Counted from the first letter of the stretch, positions 25,322-35,557 are shown. The stretch is DNA of 62,870 nucleotides from Oceanospirillaceae bacterium (GCA_013373085.1 JABXIM010000002.1:1-62870); one strand, 5' to 3'. Numbers and translations are program-made. Notes: generated by a model from the letters alone, not told the origin.

Positions 25322-26386
25322 TTAGCTTCGCGAATCCGCCAGCGAGCCTGCACGCCGTGCCGCAACCAACTCGGCGAACAGTTTCTTGTACTGCGACAGA
25401 ATGACCGGTTCCGAAAACTCGCGCTGGTATTTTTCGGCGCCGTGCCGGGCCAGTTCGGCCGCCAGTTGCTTGTCGCTCAGCACTCGGTTGACTTCGGCGG
25501 CACATCCGTCGACATCGTCGATCGGGAACAGCAACCCGGTCTGTCCATGCTCGATCAGCCAGGCCGGGCCGGTACTGGCGGCAGCCACGAGCGGCGTTTG
25601 GGTCGCCCAGGCTTCCAGCACGACGTTGCCAAGAGGTTCGAAGCGAGATGGAAACAGGCAAAGGTCGGCGAGTTGGAACAGTTGCCGGATATCCTTGCGC
25701 AGTCCCAGGAACTGCACCCGGTCGGAGACGCCTTCGGTGCGTGCCAGCGCCTCGAGCTCCTTGCGCAAATCACCGCTGCCGGCAATCAGAAGGGTGGCAT
25801 CTGGAATCCTGGCGAGCGCCCTGATCGCTGTATCCTGGGCCTTTTTCTGATGCAGGCGACCCAGTGTCAGCAGCACCTTGTGGCCGGCCGGGATCTGTGG
25901 CAACGGGTCACTGACGTCCAGCGCCGATGGCAATTCGCCGAAGTTGGAAATCATCGATACCCGGTCCGCCGGCCAGTCATTTTCCGTGACATGTCTCACC
26001 AGATCGGGCGTATTGACGATCAGATGATCGCATTTGCGATAGTTGTTGATGTCATAATAGCCGCCCAGTCGGCCCACCACGACGGCATCGGTGGGAGGGC
26101 ACATACGGGACGCGCGATTGACCCAGGTGACGATCAGGTCGGGCGAATAAGCGTCGACATAACGTTTCAGAAGAAACCTGTAGAGCAGAGGCTTGCTGAT
26201 AATCCCCATCGGCAGCGTGCGATAGTCGACGCCTGCGTTCCTGAGCCGCGCTTCCCGCGACGGCAGGGCTTCGATGATCAGCTGCTGCTCCAGGTCCGGA
26301 TCGGACGCAAAGCCCGTCGCCACCTTTTCGAAATAGGTTTCGGCGCCAGCTTCCGCCTGCGACAGCAGAATCTGCATTATCTTCAT
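25322..26386 (-). CDS. GT4-family glycosyltransferase (paralogue of the 16.8 kb gene)
   Basis: This 354-residue GT-B enzyme begins KIMQILLSQAEAGAETYFEK. DLIVTWVNRASRMCPP, VVVGRLGGYYDINNYRKCDH, HKVLLTLGRLHQKKAQDTAI and LCLFPSRFEPLGNVVLEAWA follow. The donor-site glutamates are conserved. Its domain order and several motifs parallel the enzyme at 16811-17857 (SRYVLVNRLGHYYKLKYYSH there). The two probably act on similar acceptors. Position next to the GlcA epimerase makes galacturonate a candidate donor, by inference. Confidence 0.86.
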   Translation of the reverse strand: MKIMQILLSQAEAGAETYFEKVATGFASDPDLEQQLIIEALPSREARLRNAGVDYRTLPMGIISKPLLYRFLLKRYVDAYSPDLIVTWVNRASRMCPPTDAVVVGRLGGYYDINNYRKCDHLIVNTPDLVRHVTENDWPADRVSMISNFGELPSALDVSDPLPQIPAGHKVLLTLGRLHQKKAQDTAIRALARIPDATLLIAGSGDLRKELEALARTEGVSDRVQFLGLRKDIRQLFQLADLCLFPSRFEPLGNVVLEAWATQTPLVAAASTGPAWLIEHGQTGLLFPIDDVDGCAAEVNRVLSDKQLAAELARHGAEKYQREFSEPVILSQYKKLFAELVAARRAGSLADSRS

Positions 26387-26469
26387 CGGTACACGTGCTC
26401 CATTTTCGCCTGAGCGGCCTAATTATTGTTGGAGTTTGCGACAAACAACGTGTCAGGTGCTGCAGATTC

Positions 26470-27405
26470 TCAGGATTCCCGTGATTCTTTGTACAGGTGG
26501 TTCTTGCCCTTGGGGTGTGTCTTGAAACGTCGATGAACCCACATGTATTGCGTCGGGTCCTTACGGATCGCCCGTTCCAGCTCGGCATTGATGCGAGCTG
26601 CGTCCTGTTCGTCATCCCCGGTCGGGAAAGGTTCGATTATCGGGTACAGCTCCAGTTCGTAGCGGCCATCGGGGAGCCTGTGCTGGGCCAGCATCAGGAT
26701 CGGTGAACCGTTGAGCTTGGCCAGACGCGCGGTTGCCGTGATGGTAGCGGCCGGGACTCCAAAGAAAGGTGCATAGACGGACTGCTTTCTACCGAAATCC
26801 TGATCCGGCGCGTACCAGATGATGTGATTCTTGCGCAGGGCGCGGATCACGGAGCGGATATCCGAGCGCTCAATGGACTGGCCGAAATAGCGGCTGCGAC
26901 CCTTCTTGATGATCTCTTCCATCAAAGGGTTGTTGTGACGTCTGTACATCGCATCGACGGGGAAAAACTCGGAAAACAGTAGTCCACCCAGGTCGAGGGT
27001 GGAAAAGTGTGCGCCGAGCAGCAGCACACCCTTGCCCTTTTCAAGTGCGGCTTCGAGGTGTTTCTGGCCCTTGAAAACGATTCGCTCCCGAAAAACTTCC
27101 CGTGGTGTCCACCAGGCCATCGCGGTCTCGAATACGCCTATGCCATTGTTGATGAAAACGTTCCGGACGAAGCGCTGATGCTCAGCCGGACTCAATTCGG
27201 GAAAGCACAGGCGGATATTCACATCGACGACATGGCGCCGGCCTGATGCCAGCCGGAAGAGGGCCAGCCCCAGCCATTTACCCAGCTGTAGCTGCCAGCT
27301 CCATGGCAGGCGATTCAGCAGCCAAAGGGTGCCGGTACCGAGCCAGTTGGGCCAGAACATTGGATGCCAGAATGGCCGTTGTTGAACTTTCCGTCTTCGT
27401 GCCAT
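26470..27405 (-). CDS. lpxL: Lipid A lauroyl-type late acyltransferase
   Basis: This 311-residue, membrane-associated LpxL/HtrB-family enzyme adds a secondary acyl chain to Kdo-lipid IVA. The catalytic H-x4-D motif is GAHFSTLD (H133, D138). An N-terminal hydrophobic anchor precedes it (about residues 18-50). FPVDAMYRRHNNPLMEE and WYAPDQDFGRKQSVYAPFFG match the family, as does the C-terminal YMWVHRRFKTHPKG. It lies between core glycosyltransferases and the Ugd gene. LpxL and LpxM are hard to separate by eye, so the exact acyl position is not certain. Confidence 0.88.
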   Translation of the reverse strand: MARRRKVQQRPFWHPMFWPNWLGTGTLWLLNRLPWSWQLQLGKWLGLALFRLASGRRHVVDVNIRLCFPELSPAEHQRFVRNVFINNGIGVFETAMAWWTPREVFRERIVFKGQKHLEAALEKGKGVLLLGAHFSTLDLGGLLFSEFFPVDAMYRRHNNPLMEEIIKKGRSRYFGQSIERSDIRSVIRALRKNHIIWYAPDQDFGRKQSVYAPFFGVPAATITATARLAKLNGSPILMLAQHRLPDGRYELELYPIIEPFPTGDDEQDAARINAELERAIRKDPTQYMWVHRRFKTHPKGKNHLYKESRES

Positions 27406-27545
27406 AACGTCCGCCTTGAGTTGGCCGGCTATTTTAAGGGCTCCCCGAATAAACGGTAAACCCTGAGGGCCAGCCCGCCGCTACTTTGCCCAAGGATACT
27501 CGCGCCGTCTTTCAGTGCGTTTGCGCGTGGGGTTTCGGTAACAGG

Positions 27546-27573
27546 GCCGGCCGCTCCAAAGGGGCTGGCCGGC
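27546..27573 (-). terminator. GC-rich hairpin after ugd
   Basis: GCCGGCC (27546-27552) pairs with GGCCGGC (27567-27573). The inner GCTCC and GGGGC extend the stem around the loop AAA, with one bulge. It lies nine bases past the ugd stop codon. No uridine run follows on the transcribed strand, so it may be Rho-assisted or a 3' stabiliser. Confidence 0.5.
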
Positions 27574-27581
27574 TCATCTGA

Positions 27582-28751
27582 TCAGGCGTCGCCGCCGAAC
27601 AGGTCGCGGGTATACACCTTGGCTTCGACATCACGAATATCATCCGTCATCCGGTTCGCGATGATCAGATCGGATCGGGATTTAAACGCTTCGAGATCGT
27701 TTACCACTTCGGAGTGGTAGAACTCGCCATCCTGCAGTACCGGTTCGTAAACGATAACCTCGACGCCTTTTGCCTTGATGCGTTTCATCACGCCCTGTAT
27801 GGCAGAGGCGCGGAAATTATCGGAGTCGGCTTTCATGACCAGACGGTAGATTCCGACAGTCTTCGGAGCGCGCCGCAGGATCGACTCTGCGATAAAATCC
27901 TTGCGGGTGGTATTCGAATCGACGATCGCGCGGATCAGATTGCTGGGTACATCGGCATAGTTGGCCAGCAGCTGCTTGGTATCCTTGGGCAGGCAGTAGC
28001 CACCGTAGCCGAAGGAGGGGTTGTTGTAGTGGCTGCCGATGCGGGGGTCGAGACCGACGCCCTCGATGATCTGGCGGCTGTCCAGGCCATGGCTTTCGGC
28101 ATAGGTGTCCAGCTCGTTGAAATAGGCGACGCGCATCGCCAGATAGGTGTTGGCGAACAGCTTGATCGCTTCGGCCTCGGTGCTGTCGGTGAACAGTGTC
28201 GGGATATCCTGCTTGATCGCGCCCTGCTGGAGCAGCCCGGCAAAGGTCCTGGCGCGATCGCTACGCTCTCCGACGATGATGCGTGACGGATAGAGGTTGT
28301 CATGCAGAGCCTTGCCTTCGCGCAGGAATTCCGGCGAGAAGATCAGGTTGTCGGTGCCACAGGAGGCCTTCAGTTCCCGGGTGTAACCGACGGGTATGGT
28401 CGACTTGATCACCATGACAGCATGGGGATTGACGGCCATGACATCGTGAATCACGGCCTCCACGCTGGCGGTGTTGAAATAGTTTGTCTGCGGATCGTAA
28501 TCGGTCGGTGTCGCGATGACGACGAAGTCCGCATTCCGGTAGGCTTCATCCTTGTCCAGAGTGGCGCGCAGATTGAGCGTTTTTTCCTGCAGGTACGACT
28601 CTATTTCGGCATCGACGATCGGCGAGTGGCGATTGTTGATCTGGGCGACCTTTTCCTCAACGATATCGACGGCCACGACTTCGTTGTGTTGTGCCAGCAA
28701 TACGGCGTTTGATAGTCCGACATAACCGGTTCCGGCAACTGCGATTTTCAT
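27582..28751 (-). CDS. ugd: UDP-glucose 6-dehydrogenase
   Basis: This 389-residue enzyme oxidises UDP-glucose twice to UDP-glucuronate using NAD. It has the N-terminal Rossmann loop [36 protein letters not shown], and [13 protein letters not shown]. The catalytic cysteine sits in [19 protein letters not shown]. Length matches the short bacterial UgdH type seen in capsule loci. It supplies UDP-GlcA for the epimerase at 24.3 kb. It follows the rml operon on the same strand after an 83-base gap and may be co-transcribed with it. Confidence 0.95.
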   Translation of the reverse strand: MKIAVAGTGYVGLSNAVLLAQHNEVVAVDIVEEKVAQINNRHSPIVDAEIESYLQEKTLNLRATLDKDEAYRNADFVVIATPTDYDPQTNYFNTASVEAVIHDVMAVNPHAVMVIKSTIPVGYTRELKASCGTDNLIFSPEFLREGKALHDNLYPSRIIVGERSDRARTFAGLLQQGAIKQDIPTLFTDSTEAEAIKLFANTYLAMRVAYFNELDTYAESHGLDSRQIIEGVGLDPRIGSHYNNPSFGYGGYCLPKDTKQLLANYADVPSNLIRAIVDSNTTRKDFIAESILRRAPKTVGIYRLVMKADSDNFRASAIQGVMKRIKAKGVEVIVYEPVLQDGEFYHSEVVNDLEAFKSRSDLIIANRMTDDIRDVEAKVYTRDLFGGDA

Positions 28752-28834
28752 GGTTGATCTGAGCCTGTTGATAACCTTGTTCTGTGAATAATAACAGCAC
28801 TGCGCTCTCTGCGTGCTGCCAGCGTAAGCTGCCT

Positions 28835-29716
28835 TCAGTCCGTCTTAAGCTCTTTCAATACGGAGCGAAGTTCTACTCGCCAATCCGGCTGAGAAATACC
28901 TAGGGCTAGCTTTATTTTCGAACAATCCAGTTCCGAGTTGGCCGGGCGTTTGGCGGTCGTCGGATACTGCTCGGTCGTGATGGGAGCGACGCGTGGTGGT
29001 GCTGTCAGCAGGCCCTCCTGTGTGGCCTGTGCAAAAACTTCCACTGCAAACTCATTCCAGCTGCAGGCGGGAGCGCCGCTAAAATGATAAATACCCCAGG
29101 GCAAACTGGCATTTTCCGCGTAGTGTCGAGCAAGTCGCCACAGTGCTTCTGCAATACTGCGTGCGGAGGTAGGTCCGCCGCGTTGATCTGCGACGACGCT
29201 CAGTTCATCTCGCTCTCGGCCGAGCCGCAGCATCGTTTTGACAAAATTATTGCCCGAGGCTCCGAATACCCAACTGGTGCGCAGGATCATATGACGACTG
29301 CAATGCTCGGCGAGCACTCGTTCACCTGCCAGCTTGCTGGCCCCGTAGACGCTTTTCGGCGCAGGGCTGTCGCTCTCTGAATAAGGGCCTCTCGACGTTC
29401 CGGGGAACACATAGTCGGTGGACAGGTGAAATATGGGGATTTCTGCTTTCTCGGCGGCCTGGGCAAGGTACAGCACAGCTTCCTGGTTTACCGCATAGGC
29501 TCGGTCGCTGTCGCTTTCTGCCTTGTCGACGGCCGTGTAAGCGGCGGCGTTGATGATGAGTTCCGGCCTCAAGCGCTCCAGCATGCGAGCGACTTCGTCC
29601 GCATTGCTGATGTCGAGATCGGCGGATCCCATTCCTGTGGTTTCGAATACTGCAGGCGATTGCCGCAGCAGCTCGCTGCCTACCTGGCCTTTTGCGCCGG
29701 TGATCAGGACTCGCAT
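28835..29716 (-). CDS. rfbD: dTDP-4-dehydrorhamnose reductase
   Basis: This 293-residue SDR enzyme performs the last step of dTDP-L-rhamnose synthesis. The NAD(P) loop is [55 protein letters not shown] and the Y-x3-K site [11 protein letters not shown] are typical, as is [19 protein letters not shown]. The ATG at 29716 lies two bases after the rfbC stop codon; a longer reading into rfbC is less likely. It is fourth in the rfbBACD order (on the minus strand). Confidence 0.95.
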   Translation of the reverse strand: MRVLITGAKGQVGSELLRQSPAVFETTGMGSADLDISNADEVARMLERLRPELIINAAAYTAVDKAESDSDRAYAVNQEAVLYLAQAAEKAEIPIFHLSTDYVFPGTSRGPYSESDSPAPKSVYGASKLAGERVLAEHCSRHMILRTSWVFGASGNNFVKTMLRLGRERDELSVVADQRGGPTSARSIAEALWRLARHYAENASLPWGIYHFSGAPACSWNEFAVEVFAQATQEGLLTAPPRVAPITTEQYPTTAKRPANSELDCSKIKLALGISQPDWRVELRSVLKELKTD

Positions 29717-29718
29717 GC

Positions 29719-30261
29719 TCAGTGGTTCCCCGCTAGCAGTTCGCGCAATGTTGGGTTGATCTGGTCTTTTTCGGAGAGCCTCGGTGATTCGATCGGCCAT
29801 TCGATGCCGACATCGGGATCGTTCCAGACCAGCCCGCCTTCATCGTCCGGGTGGTAATAGTCAGTGCACTTGTACTGGAAGTCGGCTACTTCGCTCAGCA
29901 CGCAAAAACCGTGGGCATATCCCGGCGGAACCCAGAGCTGACGATGATTTTCATCGTTCAATTCGACACCGACAAACTGCCCGCAGGTTGCCGATTCAGG
30001 ATTGATATCGACGGCTACATCGTAGACGGCGCCGCGGCTGACGCTAACCAGTTTTCCCTGGGGGCGAGTCTTCTGGAAATGGAGACCGCGAAGTACGCCA
30101 TGTTGCGAGCGCGAATGGTTGTCCTGAACGAAGGGCAGTCCAATGCCGGCCTCGCGATAACGCTCGGCCTGAAAGCTTTCGAGAAAAAAACCACGATGGT
30201 CGCCGAAGACCTTGGGTTCGATGATCAGGACGCCGGGCAGTGCGGTTTCAATAACCTTCAT
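29719..30261 (-). CDS. rfbC: dTDP-4-dehydrorhamnose 3,5-epimerase
   Basis: This 180-residue cupin epimerase inverts two carbons of the keto-sugar intermediate of dTDP-rhamnose synthesis. It has [18 protein letters not shown], then [16 protein letters not shown] with the catalytic histidine, [18 protein letters not shown] and [20 protein letters not shown]. Length is exactly that of the RmlC family. Its start overlaps the rfbA stop by four bases, so translation is coupled. Confidence 0.96.
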   Translation of the reverse strand: MKVIETALPGVLIIEPKVFGDHRGFFLESFQAERYREAGIGLPFVQDNHSRSQHGVLRGLHFQKTRPQGKLVSVSRGAVYDVAVDINPESATCGQFVGVELNDENHRQLWVPPGYAHGFCVLSEVADFQYKCTDYYHPDDEGGLVWNDPDVGIEWPIESPRLSEKDQINPTLRELLAGNH

Positions 30262-31136
30262 TTGCTGTTCACCTGGCCGAGCAACCTTTTTAGATACTGG
30301 CCGTAGCCGGTCTTTCCAAGCGCTTCGGCCTGTTTCGATAGCTGCTGTTCGGTTAACCAGCCCTGGTTGAAGGCAATTTCCTCAAGACAAGCGACTTTCA
30401 GTCCTTGCCGGGCTTCGATGGTCTGAACGAAGTGACTGGCCTCCATCAGCGAATCGTGGGTGCCGGTATCGAGCCAGGCGAAACCGCGGCCAAACATGCA
30501 GACGTGCAGGTGGTCACGCTCGAGGTAAGCGTTGTTGACATCGGTGATCTCCAGCTCGCCCCGAGCAGACGGCTTGACCTGCTTCGCAATCTCTACAACA
30601 GAATTGTCGTAAAAATAGAGGCCGGTGACTGCATAGTTGGATTTCGGATGCTGCGGCTTTTCTTCGATCGATACCGCTTTGCCACTCGCATCGAACTCCA
30701 CTACGCCGAAACGCTCGGGGTCGGAGACATGGTAGCCGAATACAGTGGCGCCTGTTTCGCGGGCCGCCGCCTGCTTCAACATGGCGCTGAAGCCGTAGCC
30801 GTAAAAGATATTGTCGCCCAGAATCAGGCACACGTTGCTATCGCCAATAAATTCCTCGCCAATCAGGAAAGCCTGCGCCAGACCATCCGGCGATGGCTGT
30901 TCGGCATAGGAGAGCTGGATGCCAAAGTCGCTGCCGTCACCCAGCAGTTTGCGGAAACTGGGTAGGTCTTCGGGTGTGGAAATAACCAGTACGTCACGGA
31001 TCCCTGCGAGCATCAGCACAGACAGCGGATAGTAGATCATCGGCTTGTCGTAGATTGGCAGCAGTTGCTTGGATACGCCGCGGGTAATCGGGTGCAGCCT
31101 GGTGCCGGAGCCCCCGGCCAGAATTATTCCTTTCAT
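30258..31136 (-). CDS. rfbA: Glucose-1-phosphate thymidylyltransferase
   Basis: This 292-residue nucleotidyltransferase makes dTDP-glucose. It begins [20 protein letters not shown] with the G-x-G-T-R nucleotide loop. [29 protein letters not shown] with the metal aspartate, and [20 protein letters not shown] follow. It is usually inhibited by dTDP-rhamnose, a property of the family. An 82-base gap with a small hairpin separates it from rfbB upstream. Confidence 0.97.
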   Translation of the reverse strand: MKGIILAGGSGTRLHPITRGVSKQLLPIYDKPMIYYPLSVLMLAGIRDVLVISTPEDLPSFRKLLGDGSDFGIQLSYAEQPSPDGLAQAFLIGEEFIGDSNVCLILGDNIFYGYGFSAMLKQAAARETGATVFGYHVSDPERFGVVEFDASGKAVSIEEKPQHPKSNYAVTGLYFYDNSVVEIAKQVKPSARGELEITDVNNAYLERDHLHVCMFGRGFAWLDTGTHDSLMEASHFVQTIEARQGLKVACLEEIAFNQGWLTEQQLSKQAEALGKTGYGQYLKRLLGQVNSK

Positions 31137-31218
31137 TTGCTCAGGCCTCCTACGTCACTGAGGTTGCGTCCTGTGGGGCAGGACGCTGAAATAGTCGATG
31201 CAGAGTCGTATGGGTCGG

Positions 31219-32301
31219 TTAGCCAATGCGGTTCAGCCGGTAGTCGCCGTTAAGCACCCGCTGCCACCAGTCGCGGTTGTCCAGGTACCACTGAACCGTC
31301 TTGCGTATCCCACTCTCGAAGGTTTCTTCGGGAACCCAGCCCAGCTCCCGCTCGACTTTCGAGGCATCGATGGCGTAGCGTCGATCGTGCCCGGGCCTGT
31401 CCCGAACGAAGGTGATCAGATCACTATAACGTGCGAGGTTCCCGGGCTTTTCCGGAGCAAGCTCTTCGAGCAGGTCGCAGAGGGTTTCGACCACTTCCAG
31501 GTTGCGTTTTTCATTGTGCCCGCCGATGTTATAGGTTTCGCCGACTCGGCCTTCGGTGGCGACCTTCACCAGTGCCCGTGCATGGTCCTCGACGTAGAGC
31601 CAGTCGCGAATCTGGGCACCATCTCCGTAGACCGGTAGTGGCTTTCCGGCCAGGGCGTTGAGGATCATGTGCGGAATCAGCTTTTCCGGAAAATGGTAGG
31701 GACCGTAGTTATTGGAGCAGTTGGTGATCAGTGTCGGGAGCCCGTAGGTTCGCTGCCAGGCCCGAACGAGGTGATCGGAGCTCGCCTTGGACGCGGAGTA
31801 GGGAGAGCTCGGCGCATACGGGGTTGTTTCGGTGAACAGGTCACTGGTGCTTTCGAGGTCGCCGTAGACTTCATCGGTGGAAATATGGTGAAAGCGAAAG
31901 GATGCCTGTGCCGGCTCCGGAAGCCCGCTCCAGTAGTGTCGGGCGGCTTCGAGCAGATTGTAAGTGCCGATGATATTGGTCTGCATGAAGTCCGCAGGTC
32001 CATCGATCGAACGGTCGACGTGCGACTCTGCTGCCAGGTGCATGATCGTCGAGGGCTCGAACTCGGCGATGATGTCGTCCAGCGCAGTCCGGTCGCGGAT
32101 ATCCGCCCGGTAGAAACGATAACGCGGAGAGTCGCTGACTGGCGCCAGAGACTCGAGATTGCCGGCGTAGGTAAGCGCATCGACATTCACCACCTCGTGC
32201 GAGGTATGTGAAATCAGGTGGCGAATAACGGCTGAGCCGATGAAGCCCGCCCCTCCGGTTACTAAAATCTTGTGGTTCAACGGAAGCCTCTGATTGTTCA
32301 A
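31219..32301 (-). CDS. rfbB: dTDP-glucose 4,6-dehydratase
   Basis: This 360-residue SDR enzyme converts dTDP-glucose to the 4-keto-6-deoxy form. It has the NAD loop [20 protein letters not shown], the D-E active-site motif [14 protein letters not shown], and the YSASK site (Y-x3-K). [20 protein letters not shown] and [20 protein letters not shown] complete the family pattern. It is the first gene of the rml cluster and is divergent from msbA across a 210-base gap. Its substrate pathway ends in dTDP-L-rhamnose, presumably used by the GT2 enzyme at 22.5 kb. Confidence 0.96.
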   Translation of the reverse strand: MNNQRLPLNHKILVTGGAGFIGSAVIRHLISHTSHEVVNVDALTYAGNLESLAPVSDSPRYRFYRADIRDRTALDDIIAEFEPSTIMHLAAESHVDRSIDGPADFMQTNIIGTYNLLEAARHYWSGLPEPAQASFRFHHISTDEVYGDLESTSDLFTETTPYAPSSPYSASKASSDHLVRAWQRTYGLPTLITNCSNNYGPYHFPEKLIPHMILNALAGKPLPVYGDGAQIRDWLYVEDHARALVKVATEGRVGETYNIGGHNEKRNLEVVETLCDLLEELAPEKPGNLARYSDLITFVRDRPGHDRRYAIDASKVERELGWVPEETFESGIRKTVQWYLDNRDWWQRVLNGDYRLNRIG

Positions 32302-32473
32302 ACCAGGAAAGGCCGGAATCCTGAGCCAAGGCGCTGAAGATTAACAATCAAGGACCGCAGCTCCTGCCCGGTTATCCGGCTACGGCGTAAGCCTATCCGA
32401 AGCATGGGGTTTTTTCGACCTGAAGCGTCGCTCCCAGGCCGGTCGATGTCACCCCGAGTAGTACCCATCCATG

Positions 32474-32479
32474 TATAAT
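32474..32479 (+). promoter_or_regulatory. Probable sigma-70 -10 box for msbA
   Basis: A perfect TATAAT lies 32 bases before the msbA ATG in a GC-rich setting. No good -35 hexamer is visible 16-18 bases upstream, so an activator or a weak -35 is implied. The rest of the rfbB-msbA gap (32302-32511) holds no gene. Confidence 0.45.
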
Positions 32480-32511
32480 GTGCGCCGAACTAAGGAAAAG
32501 CACGGTCTTTG

Positions 32512-34272
32512 ATGAATAAACAACAGGTACCGGCAATACAGTCCAGCGGTTGGATGCTTTACAAGCGTCTGCTGGTTTACGTCAAACCTTACTGGTTCGC
32601 TTTTTTGGTCAGTATCGGCGCGTTCGGTTTGTTCGGCGCGTCGCAGGCGCTGTCGGCCAAGTGGCTCGAGCATGTGGTCAATGCGATCGAACAGGGTGCG
32701 CTCGATAAGCGGGGCCTTCTGGCGCTGGCGGTACTGGGTATCTTTGCCATGCGCGGGGTCGGCACCTTCATCGGCAACTACAGTATCAGCCATGTCGCGC
32801 GTCAGGTGGTGCACAATCTGCGTACCGACCTGTTCGACCGCATGCTGACGTTGCCCAGCAGCTATTACCACCAGAGCTCCAGCGGCGAACTGCTGGCCAA
32901 ATTGACGTATAACGTCGAGCAGGTAACGGGGGCCGTGACCAACGCGGTCAAGACGGCTCTGCGGGAGGGGCTGACGGTAATTGGACTGTTCGGGTACCTG
33001 TTCTATCTCAACTGGAAACTGACCCTGATCTTCGTGGCGGCTGCGCCCTTTATCGCGGTCGTGGTGTCGGTGGCTTCGAAACGCATGCGCAAGCTGAGCC
33101 GCAAGCTGCAGCAGTCGGTCGGCGACATTACCAGTGCGGCGTCGGAAACCATCAAGGGTTACCAGATCGTAAGGATCTTCGGTGGCACCGAGTTCGAGCG
33201 CAATCGTTTTCATGCCGCCAGCGAACGCAATCGCCGCCAGTTTATGAAGATGGTGGTGACACAGTCGCTCAATACACCGACAGTTCAGTTCCTGATTGCG
33301 CTGGCTTTGGCCGGCTTGCTCTACATCGCCATGCACCCCACGGTGATGGGCGGCATGAGCACCGGTGAGTTCGTGGCGTTTCTGACCGCGGCGGGGATGG
33401 TCACCAAGCCGTTGCGGCAGCTCACCGATCTGAGTACCACAGTTCAGAAGGGAATCGCCGCGTCTGAATCGCTGTTTGCGGTGATCGACGAGCCTCCGGA
33501 GCAGGATAACGGCCAACATGCCGTCGAACGCGTCAAGGGCGAGCTCCGCTTCGAGCGTGTCGGTTTCAGTTATCGTGGCGAAGACGAGATCGTGTTGCAC
33601 GACCTCGATCTCGATATAGCGCCGGGCCAGACGGTGGCCCTGGTCGGGCGTTCGGGCAGCGGCAAATCAACCCTTGCGTCGCTGCTGCCGCGTTTCAATG
33701 CCGGCTGGAGCGGGCGGATCCTGCTCGATGGCGTGCCGCTGGAGGACTATCAGCTGGAGAACCTGCGCCAGCAGATAGCGCTGGTGAATCAGCAGGTGGT
33801 GCTGTTCAACGGCACCATCGCCGAGAATATTGCCTACGGTGCCATGGCCAGCTGCAGTGAGGCGCAAATAGGTGCCGCGGCCGAGGCCGCCCACGTAATG
33901 GAGTTCGCCGAGCGATTGCCGCGGGGGCTCAGGACCGAGGTCGGCGAAAGCGGTCTGCTGCTGTCCGGCGGTCAGCGGCAACGCATCGCGATTGCCCGGG
34001 CGATACTCAAGGACGCGCCAATCCTGATTCTCGACGAGGCCACTTCGGCGCTGGATACCGAGTCCGAACGGCATATCCAGGCGGCGCTCGAGCAGGTGAT
34101 GAAGAACCGCACCACTCTGGTGATTGCGCACCGCCTTTCCACCGTCGAGAAGGCCGATCAGATTCTGGTGCTGGATCAGGGACGGATCGTCGAAAAGGGC
34201 ACCCACCGGGAGTTGCTCGAGCAAAACGGCGCTTACGCGGCACTTTACCGGATGCAGTTTGCGGACAGCTGA
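32512..34272 (+). CDS. msbA: Lipid A export ATP-binding/permease
   Basis: This 586-residue ABC half-transporter flips lipid A-core across the inner membrane. Six membrane segments lie in residues about 25-320. The nucleotide domain has Walker A GRSGSGKST, LVNQQVVLFNGTIAENIAYG, the signature LLSGGQRQRIAIARAIL, Walker B ILILDEATSALD and the H-loop VIAHRLST. Length fits MsbA. The start is uncertain: ATG 32512 and TTG 32509 are both far from the nearest AAGGA. waaA follows after three bases, making an export-plus-Kdo-transfer operon. Confidence 0.95.
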   Translation: MNKQQVPAIQSSGWMLYKRLLVYVKPYWFAFLVSIGAFGLFGASQALSAKWLEHVVNAIEQGALDKRGLLALAVLGIFAMRGVGTFIGNYSISHVARQVVHNLRTDLFDRMLTLPSSYYHQSSSGELLAKLTYNVEQVTGAVTNAVKTALREGLTVIGLFGYLFYLNWKLTLIFVAAAPFIAVVVSVASKRMRKLSRKLQQSVGDITSAASETIKGYQIVRIFGGTEFERNRFHAASERNRRQFMKMVVTQSLNTPTVQFLIALALAGLLYIAMHPTVMGGMSTGEFVAFLTAAGMVTKPLRQLTDLSTTVQKGIAASESLFAVIDEPPEQDNGQHAVERVKGELRFERVGFSYRGEDEIVLHDLDLDIAPGQTVALVGRSGSGKSTLASLLPRFNAGWSGRILLDGVPLEDYQLENLRQQIALVNQQVVLFNGTIAENIAYGAMASCSEAQIGAAAEAAHVMEFAERLPRGLRTEVGESGLLLSGGQRQRIAIARAILKDAPILILDEATSALDTESERHIQAALEQVMKNRTTLVIAHRLSTVEKADQILVLDQGRIVEKGTHRELLEQNGAYAALYRMQFADS

Positions 34273-34275
34273 CGG

Positions 34276-35547
34276 ATGCTGCGGGTGATCTACACACTGC
34301 TTTTCTATCTCGCCCTACCGGTGGTGCTGATGCGCCTTTGGTGGCGTGGCCGGCGGGCGCCGGCCTACCGACAGCGCTGGCGCGAGCGTCTCGGGCATGT
34401 CGCGTCCGGACCGGAGGCGCCTCTGTGGATACACGCGGTGTCGGTCGGGGAAACTGTCGCCATCGCACCCCTGGTCGAACTCCTGCTGCGCCGCTGCCCG
34501 GAACAGCCAATCGTGCTGACGACGATGACGCCAACCGGTGCCGAGCGCGCTCGAACACTGTTCGGTGACCGGGTGCGCCATCTCTACTGCCCCTGGGACC
34601 TGCCGCATGCACTGGCGCGCTTTCACCGGCGGATCAGGCCCTGCGCGCTGGTCGTTGTCGAGACCGAACTCTGGCCCAACCTGATCAAAAGCTGTGCCGA
34701 CCGGAATGTGCCGGTACTGATTGCCAATGCCCGGTTGTCGGCCAGGTCGGCCCGCGGATATCGGCGTTTCGGCGCCCTGACAGGGCCAATGCTACAGCGA
34801 CTGCACCTTGTCGCGGCGCAACATGACGCGGATGGTGAGCGCTTCATCGAGCTGGGTCTGCCGCGGGAAAAGCTTCGGGTGACCGGCAGCATCAAGTTCG
34901 ATATCGAGGTAAAAGACGAGTGGCGACAGGGCGGGTTGCGGCTGCGGCAGCGCTGGGGCCGGGAGCGTCCGGTGCTGGTGGCGGGCAGTACCCACGAGGG
35001 TGAGGACAGAATCCTGCTGGAGGTTCTGAAAACCTTGCGCAGGCATCATCCGCAGTTGTTGCTGGTGTTGGTGCCGCGCCATCCCGAACGCTTTGCTACG
35101 GTCTGGCAGCAGTGTCGCGATGCCGGGCTTGCGGTCGCCCGGCACAGTCTGGGAGAGCCCGTTACCAATGAAGTGTCGGTTTATCTCGGCGACACCATGG
35201 GTGAGCTGATGGCCTTCTACGCTGCTGCCGATATCGCCTTCGTCGGCGGCAGTCTTGTACCACGGGGCGGGCACAATCCGCTGGAGCCGGCAGCGTTGGG
35301 CAAACCGGTATTGATGGGGAACGAGGTATTCAATTTCCAATCCATCTGCGACGCCCTCGAAGCCTCGGGGGGGCTGCAGAAGGTGGCCGATACACAACGG
35401 CTGGAGTTGGAACTGGAGAAGCTGCTCTCGGATGAGCATTTGCGCAAAAAGCAGGGCGAGGCTGCGCGGACCTTTGTCGAGCAGAACAGAGGCGCCTTGG
35501 AGCGGCTGTATCAGGAGGTCGATGCAATGATCGGCAGGGCTGAATAA
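34276..35547 (+). CDS. waaA: 3-deoxy-D-manno-octulosonic acid (Kdo) transferase
   Basis: This 423-residue GT30 enzyme attaches Kdo to lipid IVA. An N-terminal membrane anchor is followed by the catalytic-glutamate segment WIHAVSVGETVAIAPLVELL. VVVETELWPNLIKSCADRNV, KFDIEVKDEW, LVAGSTHEGEDRILLEV, YLGDTMGELMAFYAAADIAF and VGGSLVPRGGHNPLEPAALG follow. It is the only clear Kdo transferase here besides the KpsS-like protein. It comes right after msbA, as in Pseudomonas. No Kdo kinase or heptosyltransferase is adjacent. Confidence 0.96.
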   Translation: MLRVIYTLLFYLALPVVLMRLWWRGRRAPAYRQRWRERLGHVASGPEAPLWIHAVSVGETVAIAPLVELLLRRCPEQPIVLTTMTPTGAERARTLFGDRVRHLYCPWDLPHALARFHRRIRPCALVVVETELWPNLIKSCADRNVPVLIANARLSARSARGYRRFGALTGPMLQRLHLVAAQHDADGERFIELGLPREKLRVTGSIKFDIEVKDEWRQGGLRLRQRWGRERPVLVAGSTHEGEDRILLEVLKTLRRHHPQLLLVLVPRHPERFATVWQQCRDAGLAVARHSLGEPVTNEVSVYLGDTMGELMAFYAAADIAFVGGSLVPRGGHNPLEPAALGKPVLMGNEVFNFQSICDALEASGGLQKVADTQRLELELEKLLSDEHLRKKQGEAARTFVEQNRGALERLYQEVDAMIGRAE

Positions 35548-35557
35548 GCCGGCAGAC

